A DNA stretch of 64,000 bases, from NCBI GenBank assembly GCA_977006965.1, contig OZ345382.1, forward strand, positions 434,001 to 498,000, read 5' to 3'. Below the pieces are notes generated by a model that searched no databases, was not told the origin of the DNA, and saw only the letters and a list, made by a program, of their open reading frames with translations. The stretch is from Phymatolithon calcareum. Lineage: Eukaryota > Rhodophyta > Florideophyceae > Hapalidiales. Positions 1-9,745 of the stretch are shown piece after piece; position 1 is the first letter of the stretch; each line of letters opens with the position of its first letter. The translations under genes and the position numbers were made by a program.

Positions 1-206
1 CGTGCACACCAAGATAACATCAAGACCAGTCTCGAAGATTGCTACGGACTAGATCCAGAGTTTAAAAAGCCAAAAAGGTGAACGGAAAGGTTCAAGAAGT
101 ACTTGTCGAGGACATGAAAGTAGCGCGAGCACGTTTCTTCTCAGGAAGTGGGTCCCAGCTCAGAAACCGATTGAGAAGACTAAGATTAAGACTTTCTTGA
201 TTGTTT
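1..206 (+). mobile_element. PB0: partial piggyBac-like element, cut by the window edge
   Basis: This stretch is colinear with the transposase N-terminal coding region of PB3 near 50705-50905. Shared blocks include ACACACCAAG near the start, AAAAAAGGTGA-like and GCGCGAGCA blocks in the middle, and GAAGACTAAGATTAAGAC at the right. Similarity stops at about 206, where an nLTR-E fragment in the opposite orientation begins, so PB0 was interrupted there. No terminal repeat is visible because the left end lies outside the window. It is a non-coding relic. Confidence 0.6.
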
Positions 207-420
207 AATATCGGTTCTTCTTGCTCTGTGAGGGATTGTGTAGAAATGAGAATAGACATCTCGCTTAGCGCTTGATCAAGTGCATAGTCTCCCGATCTCT
301 TGTTCTTTTGATGGGGGTTTGGGGAGCGATGGAATAGCCAGTGGGTGCACAGGAGCATGTACTTAGCTTTCTTGAGACGGAGGAGCACGATTTCACTTAC
401 GGAAATCGCAATGGACGAAA
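207..420 (-). pseudogene. nLTR-E retrotransposon, C-terminal fragment
   Basis: The minus frame encodes a short segment (LKKAKYMLLCTHWLFHRSP and an acidic SEMSILISTQSLTE-like stretch). The same segment occurs at the C-terminus of the nLTR-E copies at 42945-44420 and 7141-7556. In those it follows the reverse transcriptase and precedes the stop codon, so this is the 3' end of a 5'-truncated LINE. The frame stays open into the adjacent sequence by chance. Only the C-terminal 60 or so residues match the family. Confidence 0.6.
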
Positions 421-869
421 GGCGAGTAAATGTAAAGGATGTACTTTCTGTTATCCGAATATCGGGATGTTGAAGTCGAGAATAAACTTCTGAATATCAG
501 GGGATCGTCCTTCAGGTAGAATTACCGTATTTCTCGTTGTCCCTTATGACACGACAAAGGCCTGTCTGATTGGCGGCTCATGAAGCAGAACGAATGGACA
601 TCCCTATCCACAGCTACTACTCGTCCGTTATGCAGAGCACTCTATGCACATCCTCGTATTCGTCTAATGAGCTGAACTCACAACGCTCACTTCGATGGGA
701 ACAAACCAGCTCAGCGTGCCACTTTCGATGACCTCCAGCCCCAAAAACAGCTTTTGCGCTCTTAGGACTTTTTTTGGTGCTTCTTGGAGCAGTATGGCGT
801 GAGGAACTTTCCCTCCGTCATCATCTGGTGAGCCATGCGGCTCTATTTGAAGCCATAGTCGGATAGGCG
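421..869. other. No recognisable feature
   Basis: There is no coherent long frame, repeat or RNA gene here that I can support. It separates the PB0/nLTR-E relics from the start of repeat R1. Confidence 0.5.
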
Positions 870-2814
870 CCCGGGTACAGAGGCCACAGGGTTGCAGATT
901 GGTTCACCATGCACCTTGGCAAGGGTACTGCCTGTCTGCTCAGAGCTGTTAGAGCTCTCGACACCCAGGCGAGCGAGGTCAAGACCTAGGTAGTCGAACG
1001 TTGCGCACATGTGCATTTGCTCCAAACATCACGTCACTAGCGACTCGTTATTCGCTGTGACGTGCTCTAGCAGCTAGTATACCTACAGCTCTCTTCTGTC
1101 ATAGACTACTGACCAGAGTACGGCGCGATCTGCATAGCTGTGCTTGATGCCCGCTGAGCGCAGTTTCTTCCAAAGCACGTGCCACGCGCACATCGTGCGT
1201 GTTACGTTGTGGGGCGACTGCAGTTCCGACACCTCGGAAGAGTCTGGGCCCTATTTTGATCTACATTTATTGGTGCGGGTGGATAGATTTTGCAACTGCT
1301 TAGTTTATTTGAAGCCCTCATCAACAATCCTAAGACTGTACTGTTGCAAGAATAGTAAGTTTGTTGTCTTGGTTCGATATACACGTGGGCAACAAGGTTG
1401 TTAGCCTGGATAGCAAAGCACCAGGCATCCATTGGTAGAAGAGACCTAGCTTACACTTACTTCGCGGGATCATCGTATGATAGCATTATCTCGAGGCATA
1501 CTTTAGCATAGTCGACGATGCCGACGCGATGGAGAAAGGGGGACCATCAAGTTCAAACCATTTCCATCGTCATGGTAAAGTCCTTTTCATTCATCCCACC
1601 AACGTTCGCCACAAGCGGGAGGCGAGACCCCGTATACTACGTCGCGAGTAGGGGGAGACACCAGCTAGCGATCCGGCAATAGGTTGGCATCTCCGCGAAA
1701 CGTAATAGTGCTCCGACGAGCATTGCGTTTGTCACTTGCAGGTTGCCGGCCAAAGTTCTGTCCCCGTCCACAACAGGAGCGCGTTCCCGTTCCACTCCGT
1801 GTACCACATATGAATCGTATCGATATACGGTTCAGTCAAGTTCATCAACCCGCGAACGTCGTAATTTGCGGTCCGCGGCTTGCCGTCTTGAAGACCAGCG
1901 ACATGTACGGGAGCAGCTTTTCGTAACTTGTTCATTCTAATATATCGCCTGGTCCCTAATAGAAGGACTGGTCTTTCTGCATATTGTCAATTGTGGTGAC
2001 GCTGTAGAGCAGTATGGAGTCTAATGCCTTTTCCTTTCTTAACATTTCTTCGGAGTCCAGTTCATACTTTGTTAGGTTCATGCGTATGGTCTCCATGTGA
2101 CGCTCTGCTGCCGTTCCGAATGTATTCGATATTAGCGTCGTGCTCTCTTGGGGGAACCTTCCACGTACGTAAGGGTGTATAGAATGCTCTGCGAGCGGAT
2201 GAATAAGAAATGTGGTTAGTGGTGTCTATTTAGAGAAACGTTCCAACTTTTTCAAAAGCATTATCGAATTTCCTCAATTTTGAGTATCGCTGGCAGATAC
2301 TTCGAGAATTATGCTTACTATGAATACTATGTGACGTGGTCTAAATTATTATGGACAAGTTGAAACTAGAGGACAAGAATTCAAGAGAGCTCTGAAAGAC
2401 GACTGGAAAGAGGAGTTTTTTTGGACTCCAGGGAGTGAAATTGAATTAAGTACATCTGTATAGAGTCAGACTATTGAGTATACATTCTCGAATTATCAGA
2501 GATGACACCCCTTATTGCTGGACATATGGTCCCGTTATTACGGAAGATCGCTAGTATGACCCTATATGCCCGTATTGCGAATTTTGAGGTGCGCAGTTCC
2601 CTTCTTTCGTAGGTGGAACATAGCTATCTGTCCCAAGTCGATGCTACAGCTGTAGGTGTCAGAATCTAGCTCACTAGCTTCGAAAGACACCAAATAATCC
2701 TGGATTCCATTTTCCAAGGATCGGTGGATGGAAGTGATTTCTTGAAGCTCTCCTTTTATAACTAGAACCTGAGAGGCTTATCATAACGCTTCGTGCCGTT
2801 GCTTATATTGTGCT
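870..2814. repeat. Dispersed repeat R1, copy 1, first part
   Basis: This segment matches 57110-58170, starting at CAGAGGCCACA followed by TTGCAGATTGG. Both copies contain the same order of blocks, including GTGTTACGTTGTGGGGCGAC and a diverged reading frame around 2390-2500 (TAGSEIELGTS-like). In copy 1 the repeat is expanded by an nLTR-B insertion (about 1284-2178) and is interrupted at 2815 by the PB1-PB2 pair. R1 runs on after them at 6767. The unit ends in nLTR-B-like coding sequence in both copies, so R1 may be the upstream part of a long LINE. Confidence 0.7.
1284..2178 (-). mobile_element. nLTR-B retrotransposon, 5'-truncated, inserted in R1
   Basis: Read on the minus strand, 2140-1938 encodes the nLTR-B C-terminus: HMETIRMNLTKYELDSEE, then KALDSILLYS, then MQKDQSFY and a stop. 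It matches the C-terminus at 33375-33545. Its 3' UTR runs to about 1284 but is split by roughly 550 bp of unrelated sequence (about 1342-1897), because the same UTR is continuous at 10870-10985. R1 copy 2 lacks the whole insertion: there the flanking block ATAGAATGCTCTG (57543) follows directly after CCGGTGCAACTATCCCCTG. The insertion edges are approximate and a short ATAGA duplication is possible. Confidence 0.65.
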
Positions 2815-4806
2815 CTAGTGTCTATGTGCCGGGATTTTTTCCTCAATTGAGGACACATTTTTACTCAATTGAGGACTGAAAATGATTTAAGTTTTGGAAA
2901 CGAAAGCTAGGCACTATCAGGCTCGTTAAAAGCGTGAAGCTCAAGGAAGTCTTCAACGTGGTTAGCGAAACAGTTCCTGCCAGTAGAAGCGCCACAAATA
3001 TATAGTGTGGCATTTTCACGCCTATTAGAATATGAGCACAAGAGGGTCTTCGTCTTGAATTTCCCAACTAGCAGTTGTTTTGAACAGCACAAGTAGTCAC
3101 TACGATATCCTGAGTCCTCCTTTTCTTTTTCTTGGGAGTTAAGAGGGTTCTAACACCGCTCGCGAATGCAAATATACGTTCTTTAGCGACGAAACGTCGA
3201 CGAGTAATGCGCGTGGCAAATGTGTTACAGATGAGTTGCTCGAACATCACTTGACAATACCTTCGCTGCTTCATGTGCTGCTGACCCTCTGCACGGGCAC
3301 CTGAGAATAAAAGTCATCTAACAATCACGCAAATTGCCAGAAGAGTTGATGACTCCTATGAACTATAGTCGCACTTGTTGAAGATGCAGGATTATCGCAC
3401 TTCTTCCACTCGCCGAGTGCTGTATCTCTCAACTGTTCTCCGGTTAGTGACCTCCGTTCCCATACCAACGGGATATGGACTCACGGAAGCATCTCAGGTC
3501 CGACGGAGGCACAGTGCGCTTTCTGAGGTCAGATATGGCATCGACAGAATCTTGACCGAGCGACCAGCGGTGCTGCGCAGACTACATGTTCCACTTGGTT
3601 GCGCAGTGAATGATATTCACTGGAAGTGTTCGGCGAGCGGCATACCAGTCTTTGAAGAAGAAGGAGAGTTGAGATACTTAATTGGCCTTGTTGCCCTCCA
3701 AAAATTGCTCTCGGCGCTGAGCTCAACTCTTGTCATGAGGATAATTATTCCGAAAAACTCAATCATCTCTGTCAATGTAGTCTCTTGTTGTCCAATTATT
3801 CTCAGCTTAGCGAACGCCAGAGCAGAAAAATTTCCCATGTGAAATTGGGGAAAAATCTTCATGACGCAATCTTACTCTGTATGAATACCAATACCATCAT
3901 TTTCTGATAAGATGTCTCTGGTAAGAGCGCAAAGTCTTCAGAACTGAGAGGAAACTTAGACCCGATTCGGTCCTGAAGCTTGGCGCTCGTACCATGGTTC
4001 CCCAAAAGCGACAGTATTCGGCTCGCTGTCAGGCACGACGACACCAGGTTCGTTTTGTGATGGTTGGTCACAAGAGCCCTTCAAGACGTAGGAGAGAGAG
4101 CCCGGAAAAGGGCGTTTAGAGATGGTAAAGGTTTTATGGATGCTTTTTTGTCTATTTGATGAGCTTCTGATTGTGACTGTGGATGATAAACTGGCGCTTC
4201 GCGATGAAGATGGGCGAGGATGAGTACTGTAAGCAGTCCTGGGTGGTACTGCGCTTTGCCGGTGTTGGCTCGGTTCAAGGCTGGTGAGCTTCTGCAATGC
4301 CATCTTCAGTGTCCCCTATCTTGACGTTGAACAGGTTGACTGTCTTAAAATTAGTCTTCTTCGGCGAACGCCAAACTATGACACATTTTACGCAAAGTGA
4401 TATGCTCGCGCGACCAGTCAGTTTTCCTCCAGTACTTCCTGAACGATACCACTCACCCTTTTTTACTTGGAAAAGGCTCCATATTGTCTGGAGCATTCTA
4501 CGAGACCTGTCACCGATGCTTCCTTTGCGTGCATGGATGTACTGACCACGAGGGGCTGGACTTTTTCTCGTGGCATGGCAGGTCTGGTACTTCTGGGTGA
4601 CCACTATATTTTCGTTGCTAGCGCCGAACGAAGAGATTTTAAGGTAGTAGTTGCGGTACTCCTCACCCACTACACAAGTTCGGCTTTTCAGTAATGGTGC
4701 AGATGATCCGTTCTGCGTTCGATTTACTAACTTTTCCGAGCTTTTGAATCCGTCCTCATTTGAGGACTGGGTCCTCAATTGAGGACGTTCGGCACATAGA
4801 CACTAG
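2815..4806 (-). mobile_element. PB1: piggyBac-like DNA transposon with CTAG target duplication
   Basis: Element 2819-4802 (1984 bp) is bounded by inverted ends TGTCTATGTGCCG and CGGCACATAGACA, not quite adjacent to paired palindromes (TCCTCAATTGAGGA and variants at 2846-2876 and 4752-4786). CTAG stands on both sides (2815-2818 and 4803-4806). The minus strand carries a broken transposase. Its N-terminal frame is 4778-4275. A central piece at 3862-3617 reads TEMIEFFGIIILMTRVELS then FWRATRP. A Cys-rich tail at 3274-2900 includes NATLYICG and NCF..HVED. The order of parts (lt-E-flg-l-m core, Trp, Cys-rich C-terminus) is that of piggyBac-type (DDE_Tnp_1_7) transposases. Stops and frameshifts make it inactive. 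It shares the CTAG at its right end with PB2. Confidence 0.75.
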
Positions 4807-6766
4807 TGTCTAGTTTACTAACCACCTCAATTGAGTGTAAATCCCTCATTTGAGGGGTGCTTTAAAAGCTCGAAAAAATCTATAAAACGAAGGCAAAACA
4901 GCTCGCTCACGCCAGAGTCGTAAAGCCGGGCTTGTCTTCTGTGCGAGGAGTAGCGCAACTACTACCTGCAATTCACATCGTGCTGAGCTAGGAACAAAAA
5001 TGTGCTGTCTACTCCTAAGAAGCAGAGCTGCTGTGCCGCAAGAAAAAGGCTCCCGTCTACGGGTCGGTGCAGCCAAACATGCCCAGGAAACGAAGGCGCT
5101 TACTCGAGAAGAATGTTGTAGACTATAGGCAGCCATTTCCAAGTCAATAAATATGATTGGTACGGCTCAGGATGTAATTGAAGAGAAGATCGGTGGTCTC
5201 GTATGCACGTCACTGTGCGTAAATTGGGTCCAGATTCAGCACCCAGTGAAGAAGATTAACTTTGCGACCATCAACATTGTTAGCCTCAATTCATAAAAAC
5301 CTGATGATGGTCCTTCAGCCCTTTTGGCACCTTGGACCCAGCCCACACTGGAAAAGTTTAGCATTGCCAAATCCTGCTTACAGTACTCGTCTTCGCCAAC
5401 CTTCATCAGAAAACGCCAATTTTCCCGCTCCATTCGCAACGAAAAACGAAACAAGCTGCAACGCAGTCCTCAGAAGCACTAGGCGCCTTTTGGAGGCTCT
5501 CTTCGCTACGCTCTCTAAGATTTTTGCGATGTTTTCAAACAGCCCCTCATTGTTCACGAACTTGAGTACTTCGACCCGTTTCTCAATGCATATTTCCTCC
5601 ACCGTTGTGGTGAAAACTCTGACAATAGTCTGGCGCCTTGATACATTCCGTCCACTACAGCGTAGGAGTAGATGCTCCACGGTCTCCTTGATTCTCACGG
5701 AGCATGTCTTGCATATAGGGTCATATTCAGCGGGAGCATCTTGAAAAACTGTTACCAACGAGCAACATAGTGCGGTAAGTTGATTGAGAGTAGTGTCAGC
5801 GCGCTTGTGGCGTATATTGCGCTCTGGGGGTAACAACTGCATACTCCTAAGCTTTGTCGACACGTGCCGATTGACAATCGACGGCGCAGATTCTATGGTT
5901 AAGGATAAATTTTGATGCGTCACCAGACTTGACTCTGCAATGCCTTTTCGAGCAAGGACGTCCATTTTTTCGTTCCCAGCGAGCCCGCAGTAGCTTGGGA
6001 TGATCATGTCATCAATCAGCCTTCCCATAGTATGCGACAGCTTGTCATCTCCCCACACATCCATCGTTGCCCGGTCAGCGCATCGAGGACGCGTCTTCTG
6101 TCTGCAAACCAGCGAATGTGGTGTACGTATGGGATTCGCAAGTGTTCTATCTCCTCAAAAGTTCAGACCTCCGAGAATATTTCGGCGTCGAACGACGAAC
6201 CCACTGCTCCAATGGTCGCTTAGTGTGAACACACTCCGGCAACTTTCTTGATTGATAACTCGTTTCTAATCTCTGAAGGTCATCCAGAGTGTCAGCAGCT
6301 CGTGATGCAGCAAAGATAACATGAAGTACTGATCTGGCAATTCATCTATACTGCATTTAAATCCAGTACTACTCGTCAACATTCATTCAATTCATTTCGT
6401 GCAATTACGTTAGAGAGCGGTGTTCGAACCCGCTTCATTCCCACCGAGAAGAAAAGGAATAATGCGAATACCATGACGACTACTTTTGCGGCGCAATTCA
6501 AACGCAAAGTTTGCAAAGTGAGGAAAATGACTGCCATATGTTCATCATGTAGCAAGCTTTATGGTGGCGAAACATGCATCTGTCGCATTCATTTGGTTGA
6601 GACTGTTTCAAGAAGGAAGGCGTTGTTGTTATCCATAAGCTTAACGCTGTCAAAGAGCTTGACATTGGAGAGCTTTCGTGTGCAAAAAATTGTCTGAATC
6701 TCATACCCTCAATTGAGGGAAAAGTGCCCCTCAATTGAGGGAAATTTTCAGTAAACTAGACACTAG
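4803..6766 (+). mobile_element. PB2: piggyBac-like DNA transposon abutting PB1
   Basis: Element 4807-6762 (1956 bp) has ends TGTCTAGTTTACT and AGTAAACTAGACA. Subterminal palindromes lie at 4827-4858 and 6707-6740, the right pair being CCTCAATTGAGG twice, 22 bp apart. CTAG flanks both ends (4803-4806 and 6763-6766). The left interior parallels PB3 (GCTCGAAAA, GCTCGCTCACGCC, then the N-terminal coding region to about 5420). The right interior keeps the Cys-rich C-terminal region (6470-6600, CSSCSKLYGGETCICRIH). The middle of the transposase is missing and is replaced by an nLTR-C RNase H fragment on the minus strand. Confidence 0.75.
5430..6245 (-). pseudogene. nLTR-C RNase H/zinc-finger fragment inside PB2
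   Basis: The minus-strand frame resembles the C-terminal half of the nLTR-C protein at 48980-50440. It retains an SSFDAE-like stretch, a WFADRR segment (WFTDSK in the intact copy), YCGLAGNEKMDVLARKG (the end of RNase H), and then a CX2C-X9-H-X4-C knuckle (CKTCSVRIKETVEHLLLRC). Frameshifts near 6060-6200 break it upstream. It replaces the central part of the PB2 transposase, so the retroelement either inserted with a deletion or was captured. Confidence 0.65.
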
Positions 6767-7140
6767 GGGCAGATCTCTTGGATTGCATCACCCGCGCATT
6801 GCAAGCTGGTTTCTTCTTGCTCTGAGAGGAATTATTGAGAAGTAAGAATTGGAATCCATCTTAGCTTGTGATCTTCAGTGTTTGAATCTATAAAAACTGC
6901 TTGAAGGCACAAACTATCAAGAGCTGCAATCTGCGTGGAACAATGTCGCCGCGATGACGACCAGTGAAGTTCTTAACGAGGCTATGAAATGCCATACTGC
7001 CGTCAAACCTCGATCAAGCTTTTCGATCACGGAATGGATCGTCTAGAGTTAAAGACGAAATGGAAGATATAATATGACAACACAAAGGAAATGCTAGCAA
7101 TCGTTAAGTTCCACAACGTGAACCACAGGCAATTGATGTA
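6767..7140 (+). repeat. Dispersed repeat R1, copy 1, second part
   Basis: The sequence resumes R1 and matches 58185-58600. Shared blocks include TTGCTCTGA.AGGAATTATT, GAGCTGCAATCTGC and GAAATGCCATACTGCCGT. The decayed plus frame resembles the segment before the nLTR-B C-terminus at 33027-33233. R1 breaks off at 7140, where nLTR-E sequence begins. Confidence 0.65.
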
Positions 7141-7556
7141 AACGCAAGAACGCAGAAGAAAGGAAAAGAAGAATGGGAGGCATGTCTCCCTCCTAAACCA
7201 GCTGGACTGGAGGGCCGGCGCCCTCCTCAGCCCATCAAGAACGAGCTACCAACATTTCCCACCCTTAAAAAAGCGAAGCACAGGCTTCTTTGCAGGCACT
7301 GGTTTTTTTCTTCTTCCCATACTCCTGGCAAGAGCAAGAAAGAAACGAAGATTCCGAACTAGATGAAGCACTCAAGGATATTTCAAACTTAATGTCCAAA
7401 CAACGACTTTCCCATGTTCAAAAAGAAATGCTGGAAATGGCAGTTGATCCTGTCCAAAGAAAATGTCCGAAATGAACTATTTTCTTATAAAAATGAGAAT
7501 GTAAGCGAAGGATTGTAGCGTCCCTCAGGTGCTATGATAATTGACAAAGGGAGCTT
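7141..7556 (+). pseudogene. nLTR-E retrotransposon 3' end, 5'-truncated
   Basis: The plus frame gives the nLTR-E C-terminus in two pieces: RRPPQPIKNELP-like then LKKAKHRLLCRHWFF, and QERNEDSELDEALKDISNLM then EMLEMAVDP up to the stop at 7473. The 3' UTR (about 7476-7556) matches the minus-strand copy at 42960-43080, including GCGAAGGATTGTAGCG and ATGATAATTGAC. It ends at GCTTCAAT followed by a short A-rich tail. It was inserted into R1, 5'-truncated, and is not functional. Confidence 0.65.
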
Positions 7557-9268
7557 CAATTAAACAGATATATAATCCTTTCCAAAGCAAATATTTGCGA
7601 TAATATTCATTTGACTATATTCTCTAATGCACAGAAACACGAAAGTGCTCTTCAATTTTTTTGAGCACAACTGAAATTTGTGCTGCACTGTTGTTAGCTA
7701 CACCAGAAACAATGCATTGCGTAATATTCTGTATACATAAGCTTCCATTCCACTGCGCGCATAATCATCCACAATTTCCAATCGCAAACGGCATTTCGCA
7801 AGTAGAACTGGTACTGTCCTGCAGCTGTAGCTTACCATTCATTGTTAACTCTTGAATCACTACTTCACTTGCGGGAATTTGGAGTGCCCACTTTTCATAC
7901 ATGTAGGACGGCCTATAATTCTTTGCAGGATGCATTTCCGTCGACAAAAAGTGTCGATTTTTTTTTGAAACCAACCATCGCATGTGCAGAAGCTTCGGGA
8001 AACATTGCGAGGGCCATATGGCCATGGAAAGAGGCTTTCTTTAATGGATGCCTCGACTGTAGTGTGCGCCACGATCTGGCGGATGTCAAACTTTCCTCTG
8101 GTCAATCTGCATTTAGTCAACTTGACAGTCTGGCTTCATTATAGACGTCATTGTGCATCTTTCTTTCTTGATTTACTGCTGAACGGTTGACATTTATAAA
8201 TAGAGACAAGTCTTTAGTTTAACCATATTTTCCAAGAAATTTGAGTACAATTTCCAAAGTCGAATGTGTCACCTACATGCCCTTTGCTGTGCGAAAGTAG
8301 AAACAATTGATATGCTAAAAAGGCACCTATCCGAACTAAATCAGGGCAAACCCTTTTTTCTACGGAATGAAAACCTCGCTTTTCGGAACACTCAAGGCAT
8401 CAATGAAAGTTGCTCTCTCTATCTTCTGCCACGTGCCTCATTTTGCTCTCCTTGTTTGCCGCTACTGATGACTGTCTCTTTTGTGACATTGAATAATCAG
8501 AACATAGTTTAGTAAGATTCATTCAGACTTGGAATATTCATGCTGTTCTAACGGTTCCATCGTTCATTTTCTACGCATCCCAAATGTTGTTGAACTAATT
8601 TTGCCAGCACTCCAAATGACCGTCTTCGCAAGTTCATTGAACACCACAGGACGACAGAACACACACCGACCATATGTTCATGCATTGTTGTTCGTTCACG
8701 CACCGTATGAAATTTATCTGGCTCTTCAAACGTATGTGCGCGTATCCTGGATCCTTTCTCAGAGAGGGTAAAACTCTAATCTTATCCTGATAATCTGAGC
8801 TGCAGCTTACATCCACTTTCCAAACAGATTCAGTTCGTATCCTACTAGGACTCAAAATCTCTACGTGAGTCCAATATACTGGAACATCGAAGATCCACAT
8901 ACATAGCAATGCTAAGCCCATGATATCCATTTCATGCTCGGCATTTGCTATACACTCTCGCAGCACTTCGGCGAAGTTAACTTAGGAGCGAATCATGGCA
9001 GCATACATAGTAAATGTACAATTTTTGCTGCACGCAAAGCATTTTTCCTCACGTGGAAAAAAGATCCGCGTCACCAGTCTTGTGTACATAAATCAGGCAG
9101 TTTGTTAACAGCACCATTCCATTCCATACCCGTGCGTTGAAATAAATGAACGCAGAATACTACAATCGCCTGCACAGCCTATTTTAAACACAGAGGTGTC
9201 TGGAAATTAGTCTTACTCTTGCATAGGTATGTGGGCGTAGAGCCCATCCATACTTGCAGCCTTCCAGG
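7557..9268. other. Anonymous sequence, no gene supported
   Basis: The stretch is AT-leaning with only short overlapping frames, none with recognisable motifs or a repeat partner elsewhere in the window. I see no RNA gene or terminal repeat. Confidence 0.5.
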
Positions 9269-9276
9269 TATATAAG
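9269..9276 (+). promoter_or_regulatory. Candidate TATA box (TATATAAG) of the small gene
   Basis: TATATAAG lies 57 nt before the ATG at 9326. With the usual 25-30 nt spacing this predicts a 5' leader of about 25-30 nt. That compact geometry, plus an AATAAA signal downstream, is the main reason for accepting the 9326 frame as a gene. Confidence 0.45.
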
Positions 9277-9325
9277 CGCCTAGTGCTGGGCACAAAGCAG
9301 AACGTTTTCATTCTGTGCCTCCAAC

Positions 9326-9529
9326 ATGTCTCCTGTATATAAAACTCCTCATGAAGGAGTGTTACCGAAAACACCGTCGACTCCATCTCCAATCCGCATG
9401 AGAGATCCTCGCTGGCCACCGCCTTTTGATTTACCTCCGTCTGTTGCAACTCGAGGACATCTTTCCCGAAGTAATGCACGCCGTCGGAAGCACTATTTCC
9501 GCAGCATATTCTGTTGCTTCGGCTTCTAA
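9326..9529 (+). CDS. Small basic proline-rich protein, function unknown
   Basis: This is a 67-residue single-exon frame. It has a proline-rich first half (motifs PSTPSP, PRWPPP, DLPP), then an arginine/serine-rich basic patch (SRSNARRRKHYF), and ends with the hydrophobic Cys-containing tail IFCCFGF. There is no signal peptide, no transmembrane helix and no known fold that I recognise. The gene has a TATA-like box 57 nt upstream and AATAAA about 210 nt after the stop. It overlaps no transposon family found in the window. A 129-residue frame on the opposite strand (9213-9602) overlaps it and is the alternative. The promoter and poly(A) context favours the plus strand. Function is not assigned, and it could still be a chance frame. 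Confidence 0.4.
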   Translation: MSPVYKTPHEGVLPKTPSTPSPIRMRDPRWPPPFDLPPSVATRGHLSRSNARRRKHYFRSIFCCFGF

Positions 9530-9739
9530 TTTGTGCTCGACCATATTTGCAGTTGCTACCGAACGTTCTACCGCGTTCCAACGAGGTTGAATTTGCGAGC
9601 AAAGCTATGAGCAGTATATCTTACTGTCGTAGTTGAATCTACTTTGATCAAGACTAAGTAAAAATGAGTTCGAACACTTGCCTGAAGCTGTTTATAACTT
9701 TTTCTATTTTTCGTATACACTGTTTTGTTGCCCATGTTC

Positions 9740-9745
9740 AATAAA
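9740..9745 (+). terminator. Polyadenylation signal AATAAA
   Basis: A canonical AATAAA lies about 210 nt after the stop of the 67-residue frame, followed by an A/T-rich stretch (TTAAACTTG). It is the natural 3' end of that gene if the gene is real. Confidence 0.35.

Noticed and set aside
2815-6766. PB1 plus PB2 as one 4-kb composite element
   Set aside because: Each has its own complete pair of ends and palindromes, and CTAG separates them; two elements explain the structure more simply.
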